Of a stretch of 64,000 bases of DNA, positions 1 to 7,733 are shown piece after piece. The notes beneath the pieces are model-generated. The model saw nothing but the letters and a program-made list of their open reading frames with translations. It ran no database searches and was not told where the DNA came from. Position 1 is the stretch's first letter, and the number at the start of each line of letters is the position of its first letter. The stretch is from Brachybacterium faecium DSM 4810. GTDB taxonomy: Bacteria; Actinomycetota; Actinomycetes; Actinomycetales; Dermabacteraceae. The position numbers were made by a program, and so were the translations under genes. Location: NCBI GenBank assembly GCA_000023405.1, contig CP001643.1, forward strand, positions 124,001-188,000. Reading direction: 5' to 3'.

Positions 1-1
1 A

Positions 2-370
2 AAGTTCTCCGCGACCAGCCGCTTCGCCGAGGATGACCACCGCCGCTTCAACCGCCACGGCGAGGCCTTCGACCAGGGCGAGACCTTTTCCGGCGTCGAC
101 TTCGAGACCGGGCTCGCGGCCGTGGCCCGCCTCGAGCAGGCGCTCGAGGGCGCGATGCCGCTGCCGGAGGCGAGCCTGCGCTGGATCCTCGCCCAGCGCG
201 GCGTCACCGCCGTGATCCCCGGCGCCAGCAGCGGCGAGCAGGCCCGCGCGAACGCCGCGGCCGGCAGCGCGCCCACCGCCGCGCAGCAGGAGGTGCTGCA
301 GCGTTTCGACGCCGCCGTGCACGAGACCTACGACGCGCTGTTGAGAGAGAGCATCCACCCGCGCTGGTGA
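2..370 (+). CDS. Aldo/keto reductase, C-terminal part (5' end outside window)
   Basis: The open frame runs in from the window edge and stops at TGA 368-370, leaving about 122 residues. The stretch LRWILAQRGVTAVIPGASS is the conserved C-terminal part of aldo/keto reductases, where the last barrel strand meets the NADP(H)-binding region; these enzymes reduce aldehydes or ketones, often sugar-derived. The catalytic Asp-Tyr-Lys-His residues would be upstream and cannot be checked. A sulfatase gene follows on the same strand after about 146 bases, so the two may be co-transcribed. Family is fairly sure; substrate unknown. Confidence 0.8.
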   Translation, partial: KFSATSRFAEDDHRRFNRHGEAFDQGETFSGVDFETGLAAVARLEQALEGAMPLPEASLRWILAQRGVTAVIPGASSGEQARANAAAGSAPTAAQQEVLQRFDAAVHETYDALLRESIHPRW

Positions 371-516
371 GGGCCTCGGCTCCTGCGCCGACCCCGTCCT
401 CCCGCCCGTCGGCCCGCCGCTCCCGCACCGGCCGCTCCGCCCCGTCGGCCCGCCCGGCCGCTGGCCCCACCGTCCCCGACCCGTCCGCCGATCCCCGCCT
501 CCTCCAGGAGTTCTGC

Positions 517-1968
517 ATGACCCGCCCCAACATCGTGTTCATCATGTCCGACGACCACGCGGCCCACTCGATCTCGGCCTACGGCAGCCGGGTCAACACC
601 ACCCCGCACATGGACCGCCTCGCCGACGAGGGCGCCCGCATGGACGCGACCTACTGCACCAACGCCATCTGCACCCCCTCGCGCGCCTCGATCCTCAGCG
701 GCACCTACAGCCACATCAACCGCGCCCCCTCGATCTACTCCGAGTTCGATTACCGGGTGCGCACCTTCCCCGAGGTGCTCCAGGAGTGCGGCTACCAGAC
801 GGCGCTGTACGGCAAGTGGCACCTGGGCCGCTCCGAGCGCTCGCTGCCGCGCGGCTTCGACGACTTCCGCATCTACCCCGACCAGGGCGACTACATCGAC
901 CCGGTGATGATCGGCCCCGCGGGCGAGGAGCAGATCCCCGGCTACGCGACGGACATCGTCACCCGCCAGAGCCTCGACTTCATCGACCGCCGCGACCCCG
1001 AGCAGCCGTTCTGCCTGCTGGTCCATCACAAGGCCCCGCACCGGCCCTGGATCCCCCATCCCCGCTACGAGCACCTCTACGAGGCCGGCACCATCCCCGA
1101 GCCGGAGACGATGTGGGACGACCACGCCACGCGCTCCGAGGTGGTGCGCGAGGTCGCGATGAACCTCGACGACCTGCGCCCCACGGACTACAAGGACGAG
1201 CTGCCCGCCGAGCTCGAGGGCGAGACCGAGGAGGCGCGGCGTGCCAGGGCATCGTGGAAGTACCAGCGCTACATGCGCGACTACCTGCGCTGCGTGCAGG
1301 CCGTCGACGACTCGATCGGCGAGATCCTCGACCACCTCGACCAGGAGGGCCTGGGCGAGAACACCCTCGTGGTCTACACCTCGGACCAGGGCTTCTTCCT
1401 CGGCGACCACGGCTGGTTCGACAAGCGCCTCATGCTCGACGAGTCGCTGACCATGCCGATGCTGCTGCGCTGGCCCGCGCAGATCCCCGCCGGATCGCGG
1501 GTGAGCGACATCGTCTCCAACGTCGACTTCGCCGCCACCCTGCTCGAGGCCGCGGGCCGCTCCGCCTCCGACCTCCCGGACCAGCAGGGCCGCAGCTTCC
1601 TGCCGCAGCTGCGCGGCGAGGAGGTGCCGGACTGGCGCCAGGCCGTCTACTACCGCTACTGGGAGCACGACGACCCCGAGCACCACGCCCCGGCCCACTA
1701 CGGCGTGCGCACCCCCACGCACAAGTACATCCACTACTACAACGACGGGCTGGGCAGCCCCGGCTCCTCGACCCGGATCATGCCCGCCGAGGACGAGCTG
1801 TACGACCTCGCCACCGATCCGCAGGAGATGCGGAACGTCGCGCACGATCCCGCCTACGCGGGCGTGCTCGAGGAGATGAAGGCGCTCACCGCCCAGCTGC
1901 AGGCCGAGTACGGGGACGCCCCCTACGAGGGCCCGGACACCCCGCGCCTGGAGTGGCCGACCGCCTGA
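517..1968 (+). CDS. Sulfatase, type I (formylglycine-dependent)
   Basis: 483 residues. The start is the ATG preceded by CCAGGAG at 504-510; the frame is open further upstream but that part is low-complexity. Sulfatase hallmarks are in order: metal-binding MSDDHA at residues 10-15, CTPSR at 52-56 in which Cys52 is the residue oxidised to formylglycine, GKWHLG, HHKAPHRPW and TSDQGFFLGDHGWFDK. The family hydrolyses sulfate esters of sugars, choline or glycans. No signal peptide or membrane anchor is visible, so it should act in the cytoplasm on an imported sulfated compound. The maturase (FGE or anSME) is not in the window. Family certain, substrate not. Confidence 0.93.
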   Translation: MTRPNIVFIMSDDHAAHSISAYGSRVNTTPHMDRLADEGARMDATYCTNAICTPSRASILSGTYSHINRAPSIYSEFDYRVRTFPEVLQECGYQTALYGKWHLGRSERSLPRGFDDFRIYPDQGDYIDPVMIGPAGEEQIPGYATDIVTRQSLDFIDRRDPEQPFCLLVHHKAPHRPWIPHPRYEHLYEAGTIPEPETMWDDHATRSEVVREVAMNLDDLRPTDYKDELPAELEGETEEARRARASWKYQRYMRDYLRCVQAVDDSIGEILDHLDQEGLGENTLVVYTSDQGFFLGDHGWFDKRLMLDESLTMPMLLRWPAQIPAGSRVSDIVSNVDFAATLLEAAGRSASDLPDQQGRSFLPQLRGEEVPDWRQAVYYRYWEHDDPEHHAPAHYGVRTPTHKYIHYYNDGLGSPGSSTRIMPAEDELYDLATDPQEMRNVAHDPAYAGVLEEMKALTAQLQAEYGDAPYEGPDTPRLEWPTA

Positions 1969-2035
1969 GGCGCGCGCCCCGCTCGGAGCCGGCACCTCGC
2001 GTGGAACCGGCGCCGGGCGGAACGCAGCACCCCGC

Positions 2036-2506
2036 TCAGAACGGGCTGCTGCGGAGCATCCCCTGGCTGAGGGTCACGAAGAAGGCGAGGAACACCAGCA
2101 TCACCAGCGCCCCACCGATCTTCGTCAGCGGCCCGGCCGGGGACATGCTGCGGCCGTTCTTCGGCGCGACGATCCGCTCGGGCCGCTCCCGGTCGTAGAA
2201 CACCGTGACGGTCTGCCCGGTGCGGTCCAGCATGCCGACGTCGCTGCGCAGCGGGTTGGTGCGCACCACCTGCCCGCGGTCGGTGGTGAACTCGATCGTC
2301 TCCACCATCGTCGAGCTGCGGCTGTTCTTGCCGCTCGAGATGTGGACATTGGCGGAGATCACCGCGCCGCGGGCCTGCTGACCCCCGGAGGTCATGCGCG
2401 CCCCGCGCACCAGATCCCGCACCCCGCTGAGCAGGATCAGCAGGGCGATCAGGCCCATCACGGCGGGGACCAGCACGAACATGGTCTGGATGTTGTCGAT
2501 GCCCAC
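2036..2506 (-). CDS. DUF3592-type membrane protein
   Basis: 156 residues with a hydrophobic segment at about 8-28 and a second at about 128-148 flanking a soluble beta-rich middle part that includes the pattern VTVFYDRERPER. This two-helix layout with a VxVxYDPxxP-like motif is typical of DUF3592 proteins, whose function is not established. It lies tail-to-tail with the sulfatase and 79 bases downstream of the histidine phosphatase gene on the same strand. The family call rests on the layout and the YDRERPE motif; no function is proposed. Confidence 0.6.
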   Translation of the reverse strand: MGIDNIQTMFVLVPAVMGLIALLILLSGVRDLVRGARMTSGGQQARGAVISANVHISSGKNSRSSTMVETIEFTTDRGQVVRTNPLRSDVGMLDRTGQTVTVFYDRERPERIVAPKNGRSMSPAGPLTKIGGALVMLVFLAFFVTLSQGMLRSSPF

Positions 2507-2585
2507 GCGGGCTCCTCTCAGTCGTCGGCGCGATCCTCACCCCGGCGTGCGGGAACCCCGCCCGCCCGGTCGCGCCGGCGGCGGG

Positions 2586-3260
2586 TCACACCGCTGCGTC
2601 GGCGTCCTGGTCTGCGGTGACGTCGTGCTGGGTGCTGCCCAGCAGGTGGGAGCCGCCGACGGGGTTGCTCTGCCAGCCCTCGATCTCCCAGCCCTCGGCG
2701 GGATGGCCGGTGAGCGTGACCATGCCGGTGTTGTACAGCGGCCGCTCCTCGAGGGAGGCGGCGCCGAGCCCGCCCATCACGGCGGCGAACACGCGGATCG
2801 CGGCGCCATGGCTGACCACCGCGACGGTCGCGTCCTCGGCGTACAGGCCGGCGATGTGCTGCAGCGCGCCGGTGTACCGCGCCCAGAACTGGTCGCCGCT
2901 CTCGCCGCCGGGCAGGCCCTCGGTGAACTCGCGGGCGCTCCAGCGGGCGTGGTTGCTCTGGTACGCCTCGATGGCCTCCGCGTCGCGGCGCATCTCGTAG
3001 TCGCCGGCGCTGATCTCCTCGAGCCCCGCGGTGAGCCGCGGGCTGGTGCCCAGGGCGGCGGCCAGCGGCGCCGCGGTCTCATGGGTGCGCAGCAGGCGCG
3101 AGACGTGCAGACCGGCGATGTCCTCGCCCCGCAGGGCCTCCGGCACCGCCCGTGCCTGCTCGTGGCCGAGGGCGGTGAGCCCCGGACCGGGATAGCCCGC
3201 ATCGAGGATGCCCTCGACATTGCTGGGGGTCTGGCCATGACGGATCAGGAGAAGTCGCAT
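2586..3260 (-). CDS. Histidine phosphatase family protein (phosphoglycerate mutase-like)
   Basis: 224 residues starting MRLLLIRHGQTPSN. The N-terminal RHG motif supplies the phospho-accepting histidine, and VVSHGAAIR near residue 165 holds the second catalytic histidine. HVSRLLRTHETA is the usual SxxxR(A/T)xxTA region. This superfamily removes phosphate from small metabolites or proteins; actinobacterial members of this size are usually phosphatases rather than true glycolytic mutases. A longer frame begins at 3296, but the RHG motif normally lies within the first ten residues, so the inner ATG was chosen. Substrate unknown. Confidence 0.85.
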   Translation of the reverse strand: MRLLLIRHGQTPSNVEGILDAGYPGPGLTALGHEQARAVPEALRGEDIAGLHVSRLLRTHETAAPLAAALGTSPRLTAGLEEISAGDYEMRRDAEAIEAYQSNHARWSAREFTEGLPGGESGDQFWARYTGALQHIAGLYAEDATVAVVSHGAAIRVFAAVMGGLGAASLEERPLYNTGMVTLTGHPAEGWEIEGWQSNPVGGSHLLGSTQHDVTADQDADAAV

Positions 3261-3344
3261 GCTCGGCACCGTACGAGATCCCGCCGCACCGCGCATGGGC
3301 TCCTGTCACGGAGCGGTCTCAGGTCACAGCCTGACCGCGAGGGA

Positions 3345-3728
3345 TCAGCACGGGGTGAGCACCTCGATGCGATTCCCGGCGCCGTCACGGGCATGGAAGC
3401 GCAGATACCCCGGGAAGGTCGTGCGCTCGCTCCATGACAGCTCGAAGCCGCCGGCCTCGATCCGCGCGGCCATCGCCTCGAGCTCCTCGGGCGAGTCGAC
3501 CACGAGGGCGGGGTGCGCCTTGCGGGCCGGATGGAAGGGATCCTCCACGCCGACATGGATCTCCGCGACCACCTCCTCGCCGTCGAAGCCGCGGAACCAG
3601 CAGCCGCCGCGGCCGGCCAGTCCCTCGGGTTTGTCCACCTCCGTCAGGCCCACGGCGTCGCGGTAGAAGCGGCGTGCGCGCTCCTCCTCGCCGCGGGGCA
3701 TCGACACCTGCACGTGATGAAGTCTCAT
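3345..3728 (-). CDS. VOC (glyoxalase/bleomycin-resistance fold) protein
   Basis: 127 residues, the normal size of a single-subunit vicinal oxygen chelate protein. It begins MRLHHVQVSMPRG and ends NRIEVLTPC, the two strands that usually carry a metal-ligand His and Glu; HPALVVDS in the middle supplies another likely ligand. A GAGGGAG Shine-Dalgarno lies just upstream. Members include glyoxalases, dioxygenases and antibiotic-binding proteins, and the sequence alone does not separate these. It sits alone on the minus strand, divergent from dhaK. Confidence 0.8.
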   Translation of the reverse strand: MRLHHVQVSMPRGEEERARRFYRDAVGLTEVDKPEGLAGRGGCWFRGFDGEEVVAEIHVGVEDPFHPARKAHPALVVDSPEELEAMAARIEAGGFELSWSERTTFPGYLRFHARDGAGNRIEVLTPC

Positions 3729-3874
3729 CGGGGCTCCCTCGTGATGTGCCGGCCAGAGTACCTGCCCGTCGCCTCGGCCCCATCCTGTCCATCCCGTCCA
3801 GCCGGCGCGGCGGCTACGCTCGAGGCACCGTGGTCGTCGGGGCCCGAGCCCGCCCCTGCCGGAAGGAGCACACC

Positions 3875-4873
3875 ATGCGTCGCAGCATCGTCAACGATCC
3901 CGAGGATCTCGTGCCCGAGGCCCTCGAGGGCCTCGTGCTCAGCAACCCGCTGCTGCTCGATCTCGATGAGGAGCACCGCGTCGTCACCCGCCGGCAGCCC
4001 GCCCGTGACAAGGTGGGGCTGGTCTCCGGCGGCGGCTCGGGGCACGAGCCGCTGCACGCCGGATTCGTGGGCATCGGCATGCTCGACGTCGCGGTCGCCG
4101 GCGCCGTGTTCGCCAGTCCCACCGCACTGCAGGTCCTCGAGGCCACGAAGGCGGCCGACGCGGGGCGCGGCGTGGTCCAGATCGTCAAGAACTACACCGG
4201 TGACGTGCTGAACTTCCGCATCGCCGGGGAGATCAGCGGCGACGACGCGGTGGAGACCGAGATCGTGCTGGTGGACGACGACCTCGCCACCGACACCGGC
4301 GACGGCGGCGGCCCCGGACGCCGCGGCACCGCCGCGACCGTCATCGTCGAGAAGCTCTGCGGCGCCGCCGCCGAGGCCGGCGCGGACCTCGCCGAGGTCG
4401 CCGCCATCGGCCGCCGCGCCGCCTCCCGCGCCCGCACCATGAGCCTCGCGCTCTCGGCCGGCACCCATCCCGGTGATGCGGAGCCCCAGTTCACCCTCGA
4501 CGACGACGAGGTGGAGCTCGGTGTGGGCATCCACGGCGAACGCGGCCGCGACCGGGTCCCCTTCCGCGACGCCGACGGCCTCACCGAGCTGCTCGTCGAA
4601 CCGCTGCGGAAGGAGCTCGAGCTGCATCGCGGCGACGAGGTGCTCGCGATCGTCAACGGCCTGGGCGGCACCTACCCGCTCGAGCTGAACCTGGTGGCGC
4701 GCGCCCTGCACCACCACCTGGCTGATGCGGGAGTGGCCATCGAACGCTCCCTCGTCGGCTCCTACGTGACCAGCCTGGACATGCACGGCATCTCGATCAC
4801 GCTGATGCCGCTGGACGACGAGCAGCGCCGGCTGTGGGACGCTCCCGTCCGCACCCCGGCCCTGACCTGGTGA
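3875..4873 (+). CDS. dhaK: Dihydroxyacetone kinase subunit DhaK
   Basis: 332 residues with a GGAAGGAG ribosome-binding site. DhaK binds dihydroxyacetone (or a related short ketose) covalently for phosphorylation by DhaL. The key residues seen are His57 in SGGGSGHEP, Asp110 in NYTGDVLNF and His220 in ELGVGIHGERG, matching His56, Asp109 and His218 of E. coli DhaK; the last forms the hemiaminal bond with substrate. The C-terminus LWDAPVRTPALTW is also typical. dhaL follows after 10 bases. No dhaM or dhaR gene lies beside it, so the phosphate donor (PTS protein or ATP) and the exact ketose are open. Confidence 0.95.
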   Translation: MRRSIVNDPEDLVPEALEGLVLSNPLLLDLDEEHRVVTRRQPARDKVGLVSGGGSGHEPLHAGFVGIGMLDVAVAGAVFASPTALQVLEATKAADAGRGVVQIVKNYTGDVLNFRIAGEISGDDAVETEIVLVDDDLATDTGDGGGPGRRGTAATVIVEKLCGAAAEAGADLAEVAAIGRRAASRARTMSLALSAGTHPGDAEPQFTLDDDEVELGVGIHGERGRDRVPFRDADGLTELLVEPLRKELELHRGDEVLAIVNGLGGTYPLELNLVARALHHHLADAGVAIERSLVGSYVTSLDMHGISITLMPLDDEQRRLWDAPVRTPALTW

Positions 4874-4883
4874 GGAGACCGAG

Positions 4884-5573
4884 ATGACCAGCACCACCCT
4901 GCCCGAGGGCGTCGGCCGCGCCTTCGTCACCACGCTCCGCGAGACCCTGCTCGGCGCCGCCGACGCCCTCGGCGACCTGGATCGCCGCGCCGGGGACGGC
5001 GACTTCGGCACCAACGTGCGCACTGCCATGAAGCTCGTCGCCGCCCGTCTCGACACCGAGGAGCCCACGAGCTACCGCGGCTGGCTCACCGCGCTGTACA
5101 TGGGCTGGCTGGGTGTGGGCGGCACCAGCGGGCCGCTGTTCGGCATGTTCTTCCGCGACATCGCGAAGGCGGCCGAGGCTGACGGCGGCGAGGGCGCCGA
5201 CGAGAACGCCGTGCCCTCCCTCGCCCAGTTCGCCGAAGTTATCGCCGCCGGGCAGGCCACCGTGCAGAAGTACGGCGAGGCGGAGGTGGGGGACAAGACG
5301 ATGATCGACGCCCTCGCCCCAGCCGTCGCGGCCCTGCGCGAGGCCGTGGGGGCGGGTGCCGCCGCCGGCGAGGCGCTCGCCGCCGCGGAGCAGGCCGCAG
5401 TCGAGGCCGCGCGGGCGACGGCGGAGACCACCGCACGACGCGGCCGCGCCAGCTACGTCGGCGACGTCGCCAAGGGTGTGATCGACCCGGGCGCCGCCGC
5501 GATGGCGCTCGTGATCGGTGCCGCCCGCGCCGCCGTCGACGGGGACGACGTGGACACCGCCTGGATTGGCTGA
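4884..5573 (+). CDS. dhaL: Dihydroxyacetone kinase subunit DhaL
   Basis: 229 residues; AGGAG precedes the ATG. DhaL carries the ADP/ATP-Mg site of the two-part dihydroxyacetone kinase. The motif DLDRRAGDGDFGTN places Asp33, Asp38 and Asp40 with the same spacing as the three Mg-binding aspartates of E. coli DhaL. GVGGTSGPLFGMFF and GDKTMIDAL are further conserved DhaL segments. It forms an operon with dhaK (10-base gap) and lies tail-to-tail with a Gfo/Idh gene 26 bases away. Confidence 0.95.
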   Translation: MTSTTLPEGVGRAFVTTLRETLLGAADALGDLDRRAGDGDFGTNVRTAMKLVAARLDTEEPTSYRGWLTALYMGWLGVGGTSGPLFGMFFRDIAKAAEADGGEGADENAVPSLAQFAEVIAAGQATVQKYGEAEVGDKTMIDALAPAVAALREAVGAGAAAGEALAAAEQAAVEAARATAETTARRGRASYVGDVAKGVIDPGAAAMALVIGAARAAVDGDDVDTAWIG

Positions 5574-5599
5574 GCCCCGCTGGCCGACGCCACGCGGTA

Positions 5600-6613
5600 T
5601 CAGAGGCGGATGACGTCAGCCATCTTCCCGGTGCGCGAGGACTCGTAGGCCGCGAGGATCACGCCCAGCACGCTGACGCCCTCCACCTCCGTGTTGATCG
5701 GACGCTCGCCGCTGAGCAGACAGTCCACGAAGTGCGCGACTTCCGCGGAGAAGGTCTCGACCTGCTCGTGCTCGAAGACCTGCTCCTCCTCGCCCCGCAC
5801 CTGCACCCGCAGGGTCGAGCCGTCGGAGCTGAGCGAGCCCTTCTCGCCCACCACGGAGAAGCGGTCCGTGCCCGGCGCGGCCTGGTACGCCCAGGAGGTC
5901 ACCATCTGGCCCACCGCACCGCTGTCGAAGCGCACCAGCACCTGCGCCGAGTCCTCGCCCTCCATGAACTTCAGACGGTGCGTGGACAGCATCGCGAATG
6001 CGCTGGTGGGGACCGCGCCGGCGAGATGCAGCATCAGATACGTGGGGTGGTAGCCGGTGTCGATCAGCTCGCCGCCGCCGGAAGTCGCGGCGTTTGCGCG
6101 CCAGCCCATCGAATCGGGATCGAAGTCGTTGTAGAACGAGTCGGTGGTGCGCACCTCGTACACCTCGCCCAGCGTGCCGGCGTCGAGGATCTCCTTCGCC
6201 TTCGCGACGGCCGGCATGAACAGCTGATTGTGTGCGCACATCAGCGTCACGCCCGCCTTCTGCACGGCCTCGGAGACCTGCTTCGCCTCCTCGGGGGTCA
6301 GGCACAGCGGCTTCTCGCACAGGATGTGCTTGCCCGCCTCGGCGGCCGCCAGGATCGCGGGGGTGTGCAGGTGGTGGGGGAGGCAGATGTCGATCGCGTC
6401 GACGTTCTCGTCCTTCACCAGCTCGGTGAAGTCGGTGTAGCCCTTCGCGCCGGTCTCGGCCTCGCGGCGGGCGAGGGCCTCCGGGTCGACGTCGGCGATG
6501 GCGGTGACTTTCGCGCGGTCGGAGACGGTGGCATAGGCGTTGAGGTGGGCAGTGGCGATGCCGCCGCCGCCCAGGATGCCGATGCGGACGGGGGAGGGGA
6601 CGGTCGTGGTCAT
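5600..6613 (-). CDS. Gfo/Idh/MocA family oxidoreductase
   Basis: 337 residues. The N-terminal Rossmann fold shows IGILGGGGIATAH as the NAD(P)-binding loop, and HILCEKPLCLT is the EKP signature carrying the catalytic-region lysine. The C-terminal half contains GGGELIDTGYHPTY, the usual GG-hx-D-hG-xH segment of the substrate site. These enzymes oxidise or reduce hydroxyls of sugars and inositols. It is the last gene of a five-gene minus-strand operon with a sugar ABC transporter and a second Gfo/Idh gene, so it probably acts on the imported sugar. AGAGGAG precedes the ATG. Substrate unknown. Confidence 0.9.
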   Translation of the reverse strand: MTTTVPSPVRIGILGGGGIATAHLNAYATVSDRAKVTAIADVDPEALARREAETGAKGYTDFTELVKDENVDAIDICLPHHLHTPAILAAAEAGKHILCEKPLCLTPEEAKQVSEAVQKAGVTLMCAHNQLFMPAVAKAKEILDAGTLGEVYEVRTTDSFYNDFDPDSMGWRANAATSGGGELIDTGYHPTYLMLHLAGAVPTSAFAMLSTHRLKFMEGEDSAQVLVRFDSGAVGQMVTSWAYQAAPGTDRFSVVGEKGSLSSDGSTLRVQVRGEEEQVFEHEQVETFSAEVAHFVDCLLSGERPINTEVEGVSVLGVILAAYESSRTGKMADVIRL

Positions 6614-6677
6614 GGGTTCTCCTCTGGAGGGGGCGAGCTGGTCACAAGAGGTCAGGTGGTGCCCGTGCGGGGTCGGG

Positions 6678-7637
6678 TCAGATGGCCGCGGCGTTCGCGG
6701 CGACCACCAGGGTGGTCAGGGCCTGGGCCCGTTCGAGGTTCTCGGTCGTCTCCTCACCGGAGCGGATCGCGTGGACCCACTGCGCGAAGGGGTTCTCCCC
6801 GTCACCGGGGACGTCGAGCGCGACGGGACCCTCGCCGGTGTCCACGCTGGTGCCGCCGTCGGTGCCGAGTCCGTGCTGAAATGAGCCCTTTGTGCCCTGC
6901 ACCTCGATCGAGAACGGGCTCGCGGGGGTCACGAACCCCGTCTCGATCACGCCAATCGCACCGTCGGTGCCGGTCACGGTGACTACGGCGTTGTCCTCCA
7001 CACCGCGGCCGGTCATGTCGGTGTACGTCGCCGACCGCACCTCGACGTCCGCGCCCAGGATCAGCTGGGTGAGGTAGGCGGGGTGGGCGGCGAGGTCGCT
7101 GAACGCCCCGCCGATCGCGGCGGCCGGATCGTAGAAGCGCGCCGGCAGCCAGTCGGCGACCGAGCCGTTGTGCGCCAGGCGCACCCGCGAATAGGTCAGC
7201 CGCCCGAGCGTGCCCTCCTCGAGCACCCGGCGCAGCGCGAGCGCGTAGCCGTGGCTCAGGCGGGGCAGGGACACGGTCAGCCGCACGCCCGCCTCGCGCG
7301 CTGCGGCGATCAGCTCCTCGCCCTCGGCGACGGTGGGGGCCAGCAGCTTCTCGGTGAACACGTGCTTGCCCGCAGCGATCGCCTTCCCGATCACCTCACG
7401 GTGCGCGCTGGTGGCGGTGGTGACGGTGACGCCGTCCAGATCCTCCCGGGCCAGCAGCGCGTCGAGATCGCCGGCGAACTCGACGCCGAGCGTCTCGGCC
7501 AGGGCGCGGCCGCGCCCGGCGTCCTCGTCCCAGACGGCGACCAGCTCCGTGTCGGGATTCTGCTGCGCTTCTCGGGCGTACTCCTCGGCGTGGACGTGCC
7601 AGGCCGACAGCGCGGCGATGCGTAGTGGTGCGGACAT
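6678..7637 (-). CDS. Gfo/Idh/MocA family oxidoreductase
   Basis: 319 residues, a second and clearly different member of the same family as the next gene downstream. The start is MSAPLRIAALSAWHVHAEEY, where the expected glycine-rich loop is replaced by ALSAWHVHAE, so cofactor binding is atypical or lost. HVFTEKLLAPT occupies the EKP position with Leu for Pro. GGAFSDLAAHPAY matches the substrate-site segment. It follows the solute-binding protein gene by 96 bases and precedes the other Gfo/Idh gene by 64. Many such divergent members work as partners of a canonical dehydrogenase; that role is inference here. Confidence 0.82.
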   Translation of the reverse strand: MSAPLRIAALSAWHVHAEEYAREAQQNPDTELVAVWDEDAGRGRALAETLGVEFAGDLDALLAREDLDGVTVTTATSAHREVIGKAIAAGKHVFTEKLLAPTVAEGEELIAAAREAGVRLTVSLPRLSHGYALALRRVLEEGTLGRLTYSRVRLAHNGSVADWLPARFYDPAAAIGGAFSDLAAHPAYLTQLILGADVEVRSATYTDMTGRGVEDNAVVTVTGTDGAIGVIETGFVTPASPFSIEVQGTKGSFQHGLGTDGGTSVDTGEGPVALDVPGDGENPFAQWVHAIRSGEETTENLERAQALTTLVVAANAAAI

Positions 7638-7733
7638 TCTTCCTCACGATCTCTCGGATGGTTCGCGGCACACCTGCGGGGCGGAGCACCGCACGGCGCG
7701 TCGGGGCAGGGGGCCCCGCGCCGCCTGATCGGC

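Noticed and set aside
328-1995. A 555-codon minus-strand open frame
   Set aside because: Antisense to the sulfatase, whose catalytic motifs are all intact on the plus strand.
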